From an uncultured Collinsella sp. (GTDB taxonomy: Bacteria; Actinomycetota; Coriobacteriia; Coriobacteriales; Coriobacteriaceae), in the NCBI GenBank assembly GCA_900542905.1, contig UQPF01000003.1, positions 1 through 64,000 on the forward strand: a stretch of 64,000 bases of DNA, given 5' to 3'. The translations under genes and the position numbers were made by a program. This document shows positions 9,880-18,044 of the stretch, piece by piece. Numbering within the stretch: the first letter of the stretch is position 1; the number at the start of each line of letters is the position of its first letter. The notes under the pieces were generated by a model. It ran no database searches and was not told the DNA's origin. It saw only the letters and a list, made by a program, of their open reading frames with translations.

Positions 9880-11397
9880 ATGGGAACTTATCATAGTACA
9901 CGAGGACGCACTTTATCGTGCTCAAGTAAGGTGGCAATCCGTACCGGCATCGCTCCCGACGGGGGTTTGTTTGTCTCGGACGAGCTCGGCACCCAGCAGG
10001 TCGATATCAGCTCGCTTGCAGCTAAATCGTACTTTGAAATCGCTCAAGATGTGTTGGGAATGTTACTGAATGATTACACGGCCGAAGAAATTTCGGCGTG
10101 TGTCGACGAGGCATACCGCGGCACGTTCGCGAGTGAAGAGGTTACGCCGCTCGTCAAACTCGACGCTGCGCCGGGTGTTGACGCCCCTCAGACCTATGTG
10201 ATGGAACTCTTTGGCGGCCCTACAAGCGCCTTCAAGGACGTCGCCCTGCAGATGCTCCCCCGTCTGATGGCCCGCACTTCCGCCAAGGACGGCGGCGCCG
10301 AGCGCATCATGATCGTCACCGCCACGTCGGGCGACACGGGCAAGGCTGCGCTCGCCGGTTTTGCCGACGCTCCGGGCACGGGCATCACCGTCTTTTATCC
10401 CGAGGGCAAGGTTAGCCGCGTCCAGAACCTGCAGATGTCCACGCAGGAGGGCGACAACGTCGCCGTCTGCGGCATCCGCGGCAACTTTGACGACGCCCAG
10501 AGCGCCGTCAAGCGCATCTTTGCCGATAAGGAGCTTGCCGAGCGCCTGGAAGCCGCCGGCACGGTGCTTTCGAGCGCCAACTCTATCAATGTCGGCCGTC
10601 TGGTACCGCAGGTCGTCTACTACTTTGCCGCCTATGCGCAGCTGCTGCGCGCCGGCGCTATCGAGGCTGGCGACGCCGTAGAGTTCTGTGTGCCCACCGG
10701 CAACTTTGGCGATATCTTGGCCGGCTACTACGCCAAGCGCATGGGCCTGCCCGTCGCCAAGCTCATCGTCGCGAGCGACAAGAACAACGTGCTTGCCGAC
10801 TTCCTGACCACCGGCGTCTACGACCGTAACCGCCCGTTCTTCACGACCATCTCGCCGTCGATGGACATCCTCATCAGCTCTAACCTGGAGCGCATGCTGT
10901 ACTTCCTGTCCGATGGCGACTGCGAACTCGTTGCCGGCCTTATGGAGCAGTTGGCACAGACCGGTCGCTACGAGGTACCCGCCGAGCTGCTGGCCAAGAT
11001 TCAGAGCGTCTTTGGCTGCGGCTGGGCCAGCGAGGACGAGGTCCGCGCTGCCATCAAGAGTTGCTGGGACGCCAACGGCTACGTGATCGACCCGCACACC
11101 GCTTGCGGCTATCACGTCTTTGAAAAGGTCGCTCCCGCCGAGGGCGCCAAGGCTCGCGTGCTGCTTTCGACCGCCAGCCCCTACAAGTTCCCGCGCGCCT
11201 GCTGCGACGCCCTGGGGCTTAACGTTCCCGAAGACGACTTTGAGGCCATGCGCGTGCTCGAGCAGGCCACCAACACGGTCGCCCCGACCCAGCTCGCCGA
11301 ACTCGAATCCAAGCCCGTCCGCTTCGAAGACGTCTGCGACGTAGCCGACATGGCCAACTACGTAGAGTCTGCAGCAAAAAAGATGGCTTCCAACTAA
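9880..11397 (+). CDS. thrC: Threonine synthase
   Basis: PLP enzyme converting O-phosphohomoserine to threonine. It has 505 residues, the long thrC type of E. coli and yeast. The N-terminal YHSTRG motif is at residues 4-9 and the PLP lysine is Lys119 in GPTSAFKDVALQ. The frame extends 15 codons further upstream, but the ATG at 9880 is chosen because GAGGAG sits 9-13 bp before it and homologues begin at this point. It is divergent from lysC and followed by a strong terminator-like hairpin before thrB. Confidence 0.95.
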   Translation: MGTYHSTRGRTLSCSSKVAIRTGIAPDGGLFVSDELGTQQVDISSLAAKSYFEIAQDVLGMLLNDYTAEEISACVDEAYRGTFASEEVTPLVKLDAAPGVDAPQTYVMELFGGPTSAFKDVALQMLPRLMARTSAKDGGAERIMIVTATSGDTGKAALAGFADAPGTGITVFYPEGKVSRVQNLQMSTQEGDNVAVCGIRGNFDDAQSAVKRIFADKELAERLEAAGTVLSSANSINVGRLVPQVVYYFAAYAQLLRAGAIEAGDAVEFCVPTGNFGDILAGYYAKRMGLPVAKLIVASDKNNVLADFLTTGVYDRNRPFFTTISPSMDILISSNLERMLYFLSDGDCELVAGLMEQLAQTGRYEVPAELLAKIQSVFGCGWASEDEVRAAIKSCWDANGYVIDPHTACGYHVFEKVAPAEGAKARVLLSTASPYKFPRACCDALGLNVPEDDFEAMRVLEQATNTVAPTQLAELESKPVRFEDVCDVADMANYVESAAKKMASN

Positions 11398-11410
11398 AAC
11401 CCCTTATAAG

Positions 11411-11438
11411 GCGCCGGCGAAAGCCGGCGCACTTTCTT
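11411..11438 (+). terminator. Hairpin terminator after thrC
   Basis: GCGCCGGC-GAAA-GCCGGCGC stem-loop followed by a pyrimidine-rich ACTTTCTTTC tail, 13 bp past the thrC stop. Confidence 0.75.
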
Positions 11439-11477
11439 TCATCAGATAACCCCCGGGATGATGACGAACGCGCACAG

Positions 11478-11587
11478 CGTGCCTGGCTGTTTAGTTCGTC
11501 GCGAGTTCCGCACGCAAAGGAAAGCACTTAATGTGCTTTCCGTCTTGCGCAGGACTGCCCGAGCAGCGAACTAAACAGCCAGGCACG
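11478..11587. repeat. Hairpin B between thrC and thrB, diverged family-1 member
   Basis: Perfect 21-bp outer arms (11478-11498 with 11567-11587) and a 9-bp inner stem (11519-11527 with 11533-11541). Only remnants of the family boxes are visible: TTCCGCA on the left and GCAGGAC on the right. The outer arm ends 3 bp before the thrB ribosome site, so folding could affect thrB expression. Confidence 0.6.
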
Positions 11588-11601
11588 CCAGGAGGACTCA
11601 C

Positions 11602-12483
11602 ATGATCAAAATCACCGTCCCAGCAACGAGCGCCAACTTGGGCATCGGCTACGACACCCTCGGCATGGCCGTTAGCCTCTACTCGCACTTCACCTTCGAG
11701 CGCGCCGACAAGCTCACCATCACGGGCTGCCCCGAGGAGTTTCAAAACGAGAATAACCTGGTCTATGTGAGCTTTGTCGATGCTCTGGCCGCGTGGGGCG
11801 AGCCGGCTTTTCCCGTTGCTATCGACATTCAGACCGACGTGCCCGTCGCCCGTGGCCTGGGTTCCAGCTCCACCTGCGTCGTCGCCGGCATTATGGCCGC
11901 CGCCGCACTGACAGGCCACACCGTCGACCGCGCTGAGCTCGTCCGCATTGCCACCGAGGTCGAGGGCCATCCCGATAACGTCGCCCCTGCCATCCTGGGC
12001 GGCGCCGTCTGCTCCTTTACGCCGACCGATTCGCTCCCCCAGTGCCTGCGCTACGAGGTGAGCGATCGTCTGCGTTTTATTACCGTGATTCCGCCCTACG
12101 AGGTGCATACGAGCGAAGCACGCAAGGTTGTGCCGCAGGAGATTCCACTCTCCACCGCCGTATGGCAAATGGGCCGCATCGCCGGCATGACGCGCGGCCT
12201 GGAAACCGGCGACCTTGACCTGATTGCTGCCGCCAACGACGACCGCATTCAGGAGCCCTATCGTCGCCGCCTCATCCCCGACTACAACGCCGTGCGCGAC
12301 ACCTGCCTTAACGGAGGCGCCAAGACCATCTGGATCAGTGGCTCCGGCTCGACCCTCATGGCTGTGACCGACGACACCATCGTGGCAAAGTTCCTGCAGG
12401 TCAAACTGCGTGAACAGTTCCCCAAGTGTGACACGCACATTCTGACGTGCGACACCGAGGGCGCTCAAATCGAGTACCTGTAG
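11602..12483 (+). CDS. thrB: Homoserine kinase
   Basis: GHMP-family kinase making O-phosphohomoserine, the substrate of ThrC. It has 293 residues, normal for the family. The N-terminal motif PATSANLGIGYDTLG (residues 7-21) and the phosphate loop PVARGLGSSS (81-90) are diagnostic. A C-terminal GSGSTLMA segment corresponds to motif 3. CAGGAGG precedes the ATG. The order thrC-thrB is pathway-consistent, but the two genes are separated by a terminator and a long hairpin. Confidence 0.95.
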   Translation: MIKITVPATSANLGIGYDTLGMAVSLYSHFTFERADKLTITGCPEEFQNENNLVYVSFVDALAAWGEPAFPVAIDIQTDVPVARGLGSSSTCVVAGIMAAAALTGHTVDRAELVRIATEVEGHPDNVAPAILGGAVCSFTPTDSLPQCLRYEVSDRLRFITVIPPYEVHTSEARKVVPQEIPLSTAVWQMGRIAGMTRGLETGDLDLIAAANDDRIQEPYRRRLIPDYNAVRDTCLNGGAKTIWISGSGSTLMAVTDDTIVAKFLQVKLREQFPKCDTHILTCDTEGAQIEYL

Positions 12484-12880
12484 CGCCCTGCCTCATTGCT
12501 CTCACCGGTCCCCTTGGGGCTTCCCCTGAAAACGTCCTCGATCATGAATTGCCCCGTCGTGCGCTTCGCGCGACGGGGCAATTCGATCTGCGGATTGTTT
12601 TCAGGGGAAGCCCCAAGGGGACCTGCGCAGCCTCGACAGGATAATCGCATTCGCTGATTTAATCTTGTGCTCCAACGGAGCCACAGACGAGAGGCCTTCG
12701 CGCTGCGGAATAATTTTGAGGGGAACACCCCGACCATCCCTGCGTTTACCTTGCTGAGGATGTCTACAGGGACCCACGCTTTGAAGGGGCGCCGGGCAGA
12801 TAGGGGCTTTTTAGGTTACATAATAAACTGTTTATCTATGCTACTATTTAACTAGGCATCGCAGTATGGAGGTGGTCAAA
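12484..12880. other. Intergenic region after thrB
   Basis: Holds hairpin C. A decayed half-copy of the same family lies at 12703-12733 (CTGCGGAATAATTTT followed by GAGGGGAACACCCC). An AT-rich stretch at 12820-12865 is likely to carry the promoter of the next gene. No further gene is seen. Confidence 0.5.
12507..12623. repeat. Family-1 bipartite hairpin, copy C
   Basis: Perfect 26-bp outer arms (12507-12532 with 12598-12623) and perfect 14-bp inner arms (12546-12559 with 12571-12584). The boxes appear in reverse orientation to copies A, E and F: AAAACGTCCTCG on the left and CTGCGGATTGTTTT on the right. It starts 23 bp after the thrB stop, so relative to the gene the orientation is the same as in the other copies. 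Confidence 0.85.
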
Positions 12881-13396
12881 GTGTTACGCACACTCAAAGC
12901 TTCGTTTTTCCTCTCGATACTTTTGATATTACCGATATGTTTCTCGTTTAGCCCTTCGACTGCTTATGCTGCAGAAAGCGATGCTGTCGCAATTTCTGGC
13001 GCAACCCAAGATTTTGATTTAACGAAAGGTCCCGAGCAGTCTCATCAAATCAAGCTTAAGGATGGGACCGTTGCAGTAATAGGAATTAAAAAAACCAATG
13101 AACCCAGCCTGATATGGGACAGTTACTACAACAACGCATCTGGAACTTGGACTATCTATTACAACAGTCCTTTTATTTATCGCGAATTCAAGATCAAGAT
13201 AGCGAACTCGCTCATTACCAGCGCTTGGGGACAAAACTATACGACTATCGGCTGTACGGTAACTAACGAGTCCTTTATATGGAACTCGAAACAGGCGACA
13301 TATCGACTCAACTATGAATCGATGGGGATGACGTCCGGTATCGCCGTGTTGCAAGCGACCATGGAAGGCAGCACGCTCCACACCTATGCAAACTAG
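12881..13396 (+). CDS. Small secreted protein of unknown family
   Basis: About 171 residues with a clear signal peptide: positive start, hydrophobic FFLSILLILPICFSF and a likely cleavage after AYA near residue 30. The mature part is rich in Tyr, Asn, Ser and Thr with alternating hydrophobics, so it is probably all-beta and extracellular. I do not recognise the family; a small bacteriocin-like or adhesive protein is possible but unproven. The GTG at 12881 is chosen over the ATG at 12866 because GGAGGTGG lies ideally before it. Base composition is clearly AT-richer than the neighbours, a sign of transfer. A tiny membrane peptide gene follows 24 bp later. Confidence 0.7.
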   Translation: MLRTLKASFFLSILLILPICFSFSPSTAYAAESDAVAISGATQDFDLTKGPEQSHQIKLKDGTVAVIGIKKTNEPSLIWDSYYNNASGTWTIYYNSPFIYREFKIKIANSLITSAWGQNYTTIGCTVTNESFIWNSKQATYRLNYESMGMTSGIAVLQATMEGSTLHTYAN

Positions 13397-13420
13397 ACTC
13401 ACATCAATTGAGGAAGTTCA

Positions 13421-13525
13421 ATGATCCCAATTCCTGCACGCTCAGACATTATGATCGCTCTCGTTTGGATTCTCGTCGGAGTGCTTATTTGGCGTATCTG
13501 CAAATGGGTTAAAAACAAGAAATAG
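13421..13525 (+). CDS. 34-residue single-span membrane peptide
   Basis: A short frame encoding 34 residues: a polar start (MIPIPARSD), about 18 hydrophobic residues (MIALVWILVGVLIW) and a basic end (KWVKNKK). That is a classic small inner-membrane protein with positive-inside topology. GAGGA stands 5-9 bp before the ATG. It follows the secreted protein gene after 24 bp, shares its AT-rich composition and is followed by a terminator, so the two look like one transcript. Possible roles are immunity, anchoring or secretion aid; none is shown. Confidence 0.6.
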   Translation: MIPIPARSDIMIALVWILVGVLIWRICKWVKNKK

Positions 13526-13559
13526 TTGATAAAACGTATATGCCATTTATGCGATGCTT

Positions 13560-13590
13560 GGGGCCGTTAAATCGGCCCCTATTTCTATAG
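13560..13590 (+). terminator. Terminator after the secreted-protein pair
   Basis: GGGGCCG-TTAAAT-CGGCCCC stem-loop followed by TATTTCT, 34 bp past the stop of the small peptide. Confidence 0.7.
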
Positions 13591-13727
13591 CTTTTCAAGC
13601 AGCAGTCACCCATTTGGAAGTCGCAATGCCATTCATACGATTTCGGCCCTTTAAGCCGCTATCTATTGGTAGGGACTCTTGCTGGTAAGGAGCGCTTACT
13701 AGATACAAACCTTGGCAATATATTGGT

Positions 13728-14426
13728 TTAGGCGGCGCTGGTTTCTTTGTATTCGAAGACTGGCTCTAGGAGATCTTCGATGTTGCAGTGGAGGGCTTTT
13801 GCTATGGCTCTTACGCTTGTTACCGAAGCTTCATTGATGTTTCTCTGGCGCTGCTCGTACATTTGGATTGAGCGGAGTGACACACCCGATTCGTATGCCA
13901 GGTCTTGTTGGGTTTTCTTGAGCCTCTTTCTTGCTAGCGCCAGTTTGGTTTGGCGAGACGTTTTCTTCGCCATGTCGCAAACAAGACGCGCCACGCGCTC
14001 TTCCGAGGCTTCATGCCAGGGGTAATACATGCCGCAGAGCTCATCAAAGGGAACAACATGCAACAGGTCTTCGAACGACTCTCCTAGACGCCACTGCAGG
14101 TATGCCAATATCCAGCCTGCCCAGTATTCCGGCGTCTTCTCAAATCGATAGGCACGATCAGGCATCGACCCCGATTGATAGCCAGACCTTTCAGCAATGA
14201 GCGCAAACAACTCCACGCCCGATTTTCCCGATACTACCCATGCGTTGCCACGCTCAAACTCGCGGGCTACGCCGCTCAGGCAAAAGAGTTCAGCGACTTC
14301 TGATCCTTCTGCTCCATAATCGTTCACGGCATAGTCGAAGCAGTCGCCGAGGTTGTTCATTGCGTCCTCAAGATAATAGACGGGATATGTTCTACTCGGC
14401 CCACAATCCGTTAACACTTGGATCAT
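13728..14426 (-). CDS. HTH regulator, probable antitoxin partner of the DUF3990 protein
   Basis: 232 residues. The C-terminal part (about 160-221) is a Cro/C1-type helix-turn-helix (KTQQDLAYESGVSLRSIQMYEQ). The N-terminal part carries YYLEDAMNNLGDCFDYAVND and EYWAGWILAYLQW segments, which I recall from HTH proteins that regularly sit beside DUF3990 genes. The frame overlaps the end of the upstream gene by 35 bp. The longer start is kept because the YLEDA motif appears conserved; an ATG at 14360 with GAGGA before it is an alternative. The overlap and order toxin-antitoxin indicate a single transcript. It is likely to bind the inverted repeat upstream. Confidence 0.75.
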   Translation of the reverse strand: MIQVLTDCGPSRTYPVYYLEDAMNNLGDCFDYAVNDYGAEGSEVAELFCLSGVAREFERGNAWVVSGKSGVELFALIAERSGYQSGSMPDRAYRFEKTPEYWAGWILAYLQWRLGESFEDLLHVVPFDELCGMYYPWHEASEERVARLVCDMAKKTSRQTKLALARKRLKKTQQDLAYESGVSLRSIQMYEQRQRNINEASVTSVRAIAKALHCNIEDLLEPVFEYKETSAA

Positions 14427-15075
14427 CTAAATCAACCCTCCCTGCCATTAAATCCCTAATGTAGACGCCCTCAGCGTCGAATCCATTTACTGTGTCCAAG
14501 TACTTGCATCGCGCGTTCTGCTCTCGCTTAAAACGCTTGGGATAGTATTCGGAGCCGGTTGCCTGCTTCCAATCGCAAAATGTAATTGCCGAAAACGCAC
14601 TCTCGCTCATGAGCGCATATTGGATACCCAAATCTCCTAAACGCATAATGCGCTGCAGCTGCCTGAGCGAAATCATGCCGCTGACAAACTGTCTTGCGAA
14701 CGAAAAATATGAGTCGTCAGCACGATAGCCCCGGATGATGTCATATGAAGAAATGTCAATCAGATAGTTATCGAGTAAATAACGAAGCCCTTCGCGCGCC
14801 AACGGCGTCGAGACATTGAATTCCCTGTTGTCGGCCAAAATCGCAAGCCAGTTGAGAATTGAATAATCGCCGGACTCCAAATCCAAAACTGAAAGGCCAT
14901 CCGCATTGAGTTCGTATCGATTCGCAATGCCATCGGCCTCGGTCCGGCATGCCCATTCCATCGCCATTTCCTCATGTGGCGTGCAATAAAACCCACGACC
15001 ATAGTCATTGAATTGTCTGCATTTATCCAACGACGGATGCTCGACAACAACCTCCGACCCGTGCCAAAGCTCCAT
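14392..15075 (-). CDS. DUF3990-family protein, putative ADP-ribosyltransferase-fold toxin
   Basis: 227 residues. It begins MELWHGSEVVVEHPSL and has DYGRGFYCT (24-32) and EWAC (40-43), the hallmark segments of DUF3990 proteins. Their H-G/Y-C-T arrangement resembles ART folds. The biochemical activity is not proven for this family, and toxicity is inferred from its pairing with an HTH protein. The ATG at 15075 is preferred because GGAGG lies 5 bp before it; the frame could start 18 bp earlier. The gene lies 19 bp behind a perfect 19-bp inverted repeat likely to be its operator. AT-richer than its surroundings. Confidence 0.72.
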   Translation of the reverse strand: MELWHGSEVVVEHPSLDKCRQFNDYGRGFYCTPHEEMAMEWACRTEADGIANRYELNADGLSVLDLESGDYSILNWLAILADNREFNVSTPLAREGLRYLLDNYLIDISSYDIIRGYRADDSYFSFARQFVSGMISLRQLQRIMRLGDLGIQYALMSESAFSAITFCDWKQATGSEYYPKRFKREQNARCKYLDTVNGFDAEGVYIRDLMAGRVDLDDPSVNGLWAE

Positions 15076-15093
15076 TGTGACCTCCAAATACAA

Positions 15094-15140
15094 ATATCAC
15101 CCCAGTGATAGTGTACCAACAACTATCACTGGGGTGATAT
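15094..15140. promoter_or_regulatory. Perfect 19-bp inverted repeat, likely autoregulatory operator
   Basis: ATATCACCCCAGTGATAGT (15094-15112) and its exact complement (15122-15140) are separated by 9 bp. It sits between the ysxC stop (15177) and the toxin-like gene start (15075). A weak promoter (TTGTTG, 17 bp, TGATAT on the minus strand) can be read inside it. It could also fold as a terminator for ysxC. Confidence 0.65.
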
Positions 15141-15176
15141 AGATAGATGCAAACTATTGCCTGCCAAGAGCCCTTA

Positions 15177-15767
15177 CTAGAGGCAGGCCTCGGCGATGCG
15201 CTTTTTGAGTTCGTCGATGCCGGTACCGGTCTGGGAGCTTGTGATGATCACGTTTTCGGCCGGGACGTTGAGCTGCTTTTTGATGGCTGCTGCCTGGCGG
15301 GCCTGCTGGGTGCGGCTGAGCTTGTCGGCCTTGGTGAGGCAGACGATAAAGTTGAACTCGTTGCCCTGCAGGTAGTCGATCATGTCATGGTCGAGCTTAC
15401 TGGGATCGTGGCGAATGTCCACCAGCGATACAACCAGGTTAAAGCTGCGCTCCGAGTCGAAGAAGTCGCCGATAAGTTCTGCCCAACGGTCGCGCTCGGC
15501 CTTGGAACGACGGGCGAAACCATAGCCCGGCAGGTCGACGAAGTGCACGTCGTCAGCCTCAAAGAAGTTGATGTTGCTCGTCTTGCCCGGCGTGCTCGAA
15601 ACCTTGACGAGATTCTTGCGGCCGAAGAGCTTGTTCATGATGGAGGACTTGCCCACGTTGGAGCGGCCCACAAAGCTCACCTCGGGACAGGTGGACTCGG
15701 GGATCTGCGAAACCTTGCCATAGCTGGCGACGAACTTGGCAAGCTGGTAGTTAATGGAATCGGCCAT
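15177..15767 (-). CDS. ysxC: Ribosome biogenesis GTP-binding protein YsxC/EngB
   Basis: Essential GTPase assisting assembly of the large ribosomal subunit; 196 residues, the normal size. The P-loop GRSNVGKSS is at 34-42, switch-II DLPGYGFA at 78-85 and the guanine-specificity motif TKAD near 146. The ATG at 15767 is chosen because AAGGAG lies 5 bp before it; a GTG two codons upstream falls inside the ribosome site. It is preceded by mtnN on the same strand after a 42-bp gap and followed by the toxin-like island. Confidence 0.95.
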   Translation of the reverse strand: MADSINYQLAKFVASYGKVSQIPESTCPEVSFVGRSNVGKSSIMNKLFGRKNLVKVSSTPGKTSNINFFEADDVHFVDLPGYGFARRSKAERDRWAELIGDFFDSERSFNLVVSLVDIRHDPSKLDHDMIDYLQGNEFNFIVCLTKADKLSRTQQARQAAAIKKQLNVPAENVIITSSQTGTGIDELKKRIAEACL

Positions 15768-15809
15768 GGACACTCCTTGGTCGTAGGTTTTTACAAAACG
15801 GGCGCGCTA

Positions 15810-16547
15810 TTACGCGGCGGCGATACGACGAACGATGTCAAGCGTGATGCCGCTCGCGGTACGAGCGTACTCATCCAGATCGAACTCGCGCTCACAAAAC
15901 GCGTCATATGCCTCGTCACAATTATCGCTGATAGCGCGCAGCACCAGGCAATCGACACCATTCTTGGCCGCGATGTGCGCAATTGCCGCGCCCTCCATCT
16001 CGACGCAATCGGCATGCGTGGCCTCAATCGCAGCGTTACGCATGGCGTCACCCGTAACAAAGCGGTCACCCGTGGCGATAGTGCCACACAGGAACTGCTT
16101 GGGGTCCTTCTTCGCAGAAGTCTCATCCGCCGAGGCATCCACAAATCCATGCTCGGCAAGCACGGCGGCGGCAACATCAGCCAACGCCGGCGTCGAGACA
16201 AACTTCTCGAGCCCCGGCGCGGACTCGGCGATGAGTGCCGTATCGGTATCCAGATAGCGCAGGCACTTGCCTATAACCACGTCGTTAATATGCAGTTTAG
16301 GGTTTAGGCCTCCCGCGATACCTGAAAACACAACGGCCTGCGGGGCGTATTTGCTGATGAGATGCTGCGTTGCGGCAGCGGCGTTCACGGTACCCATGCC
16401 AGCGGTCGTGGCGACCACCGTCAGACCGTCAAGCTCGCCGCTCACAACGGTCAAGCCCGCCTCCTGCGCCTCATGTGCGCCACTCAGCTCTTCTTTAATC
16501 TGCGCAACCTCTTTTTCGAGTGCGCCTATGATCGCGATGGTTGCCAT
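15810..16547 (-). CDS. mtnN: 5'-methylthioadenosine/S-adenosylhomocysteine nucleosidase
   Basis: Cleaves adenine from MTA and SAH, recycling SAM by-products. 245 residues. The N-terminal IAIIGALEKEV contains the family's catalytic glutamate region and RAISDNCDEA contains the catalytic Asp. The middle CVEMEGAAIAHIA is the purine/ribose binding segment. The start at 16547 follows a GGGGGATGG ribosome site; an ATG four codons upstream is poorer. Confidence 0.93.
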   Translation of the reverse strand: MATIAIIGALEKEVAQIKEELSGAHEAQEAGLTVVSGELDGLTVVATTAGMGTVNAAAATQHLISKYAPQAVVFSGIAGGLNPKLHINDVVIGKCLRYLDTDTALIAESAPGLEKFVSTPALADVAAAVLAEHGFVDASADETSAKKDPKQFLCGTIATGDRFVTGDAMRNAAIEATHADCVEMEGAAIAHIAAKNGVDCLVLRAISDNCDEAYDAFCEREFDLDEYARTASGITLDIVRRIAAA

Positions 16548-16626
16548 GCCATCCCCCAAATCCGTGCAAATTGCTTATCCACGGTATGGTACCAGCATTT
16601 TGGCTCTTTCACTTTTTACGAAGTCG

Positions 16627-17745
16627 CTAGGCCAACGAGGACCGCACATCATAGAGCGCCTTTGCAATCGCGGCCACGGCCTCACTCGATTGGTCGCTCC
16701 ACGGCATCGACGTCATGATGCTCATAACATAGCTATGGCCGTCGACGTCGATCAGTCCGGCATCACATGTCGAATAGCAACCGTCCTCGCTAATCCAGCC
16801 TGCCTTGTTGCGCACCAAGACCTGATTGTCCGCAATGCCATCGCGAATAAACGAGCGCGATGTTGATGCCAGAAGGCCCGACAACCACTGTGAAGTCTCG
16901 GTATCCGTGCTCAGATACTCGCTCATCTCACGCCATAACCTAGCAGAAGTGCGCGGGCAATAGGTGGGAAAATCACTCATCGGATCGAGCGCGGTATCGT
17001 AATCGATGCCAAGACTGACAATCCAATCCTCGTAACCGGCATGGTCAAACGCCGCGCGTAACGCAATAAACGAATCGTTATCCGAATTAACGACCGCAGC
17101 CTCGATGAGTTCGCGAACCGTCTGCCAGCCCATGTTGTAGCCACCATAGGTGCCAAGGGAATCATCGAGTGAGACCTGGCCCGTCTCGACTAGGGATTCG
17201 CAGATATACAACGCATAGAGTGCCTTGTAGCTACTCGCGCCGTAAACCTCGACATCGGCGTTATACGTCACGCCCTTGCCGCTCGACAGATCGTAAAACA
17301 CCACGCCCACATCGCCCGATTCCTGGGCCTGATCAAGGGCATCTTGGAGTGCGGCGAGGCTCTCATCCTCCAGGGCGGGGATCTGGTCATCAACCAATGA
17401 GAAGGCCTGCACGGTATCGCCTGAGGGAATATCGTTAAAGTCCGCCTTCGAAAGCCTCGTCTTAAGGCTCGCTGTCGACAGGGTTTGACTTGCGGTGGCT
17501 TTAGATTCAGAGACCTTTTTGTTTTGCGTCTGTACCGTTGACGCATCTGAGTGTGCCATTCGCTCCGACGCGTAGGTTTTGGCGGTAATTCCGAGGATAA
17601 TAACCGCCAACGTTAGCATCCCAACGGCGGCAATCTTCGTCACGCGGATGCGAACGTCAGCGAGGCCACGCGAAGGCGTGCCCTTCGTCTCATATCTGCT
17701 GCCATGCTGCGGCACATACTCGTCCCGCGATGCGTTGCTTCGCAC
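16627..17745 (-). CDS. Membrane-anchored serine hydrolase, class A beta-lactamase fold
   Basis: 372 residues. A basic N-terminus and one membrane segment (36-55) are followed by a Ser/Thr/Lys-rich linker and a catalytic domain outside the membrane. The SxxK motif is at Ser171-Lys174 (ASSYKAL) and SDN at 221-223. The KTG-like triad appears as NKAGW, so the third motif is altered. The fold fits class A beta-lactamases and related penicillin-interacting proteins. With the changed KTG box it may be a peptidoglycan-binding or non-lactamase hydrolase; resistance should not be assumed. Single gene with its own promoter region. Confidence 0.8.
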   Translation of the reverse strand: MRSNASRDEYVPQHGSRYETKGTPSRGLADVRIRVTKIAAVGMLTLAVIILGITAKTYASERMAHSDASTVQTQNKKVSESKATASQTLSTASLKTRLSKADFNDIPSGDTVQAFSLVDDQIPALEDESLAALQDALDQAQESGDVGVVFYDLSSGKGVTYNADVEVYGASSYKALYALYICESLVETGQVSLDDSLGTYGGYNMGWQTVRELIEAAVVNSDNDSFIALRAAFDHAGYEDWIVSLGIDYDTALDPMSDFPTYCPRTSARLWREMSEYLSTDTETSQWLSGLLASTSRSFIRDGIADNQVLVRNKAGWISEDGCYSTCDAGLIDVDGHSYVMSIMTSMPWSDQSSEAVAAIAKALYDVRSSLA

Positions 17746-17903
17746 GTGGTCTCCTGACTGCTACCGTTTATATACGAGCAGCATAATACCGAGCAGGCAT
17801 TTCTTTCCAAAGATATTCAGCGGCGTTAAAGGTGTCTTTAAAGAAACCACAAGCGTTTCTATGCAAATTCACCGGTTATGTTGCGCATCTCTACCCAAAA
17901 CGC

Positions 17904-17970
17904 AGTTGCGGTGAAATAGTTCCTGTTTGGGCGGCATAAGCCGAAAAACAAGAACTATTTCACCGCAACT
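17904..17970. repeat. Long hairpin with perfect 19-bp arms
   Basis: AGTTGCGGTGAAATAGTTC (17904-17922) pairs exactly with 17952-17970. The 29-bp interior can pair further (TGTTT with AAACA, GGC with GCC). It has none of the family-1 boxes. Confidence 0.65.
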
Positions 17971-18001
17971 TGACGGGGCTCTTTGGCAATCAGTTTGGTG
18001 T

Positions 18002-18044
18002 CCAGGGGCACTCATTTAAGTCTGTCCCCAATGAGTGCCCTTGG
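18002..18044. repeat. CTGTCCC-loop hairpin, copy 3
   Basis: 15-bp arms (CCAGGGGCACTCATT with one mismatch) around a loop TAAGTCTGTCCCC. The arms are unrelated to copies 1 and 2 but the loop is conserved. It lies 17 bp behind the pflA stop and may terminate it. Confidence 0.65.
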
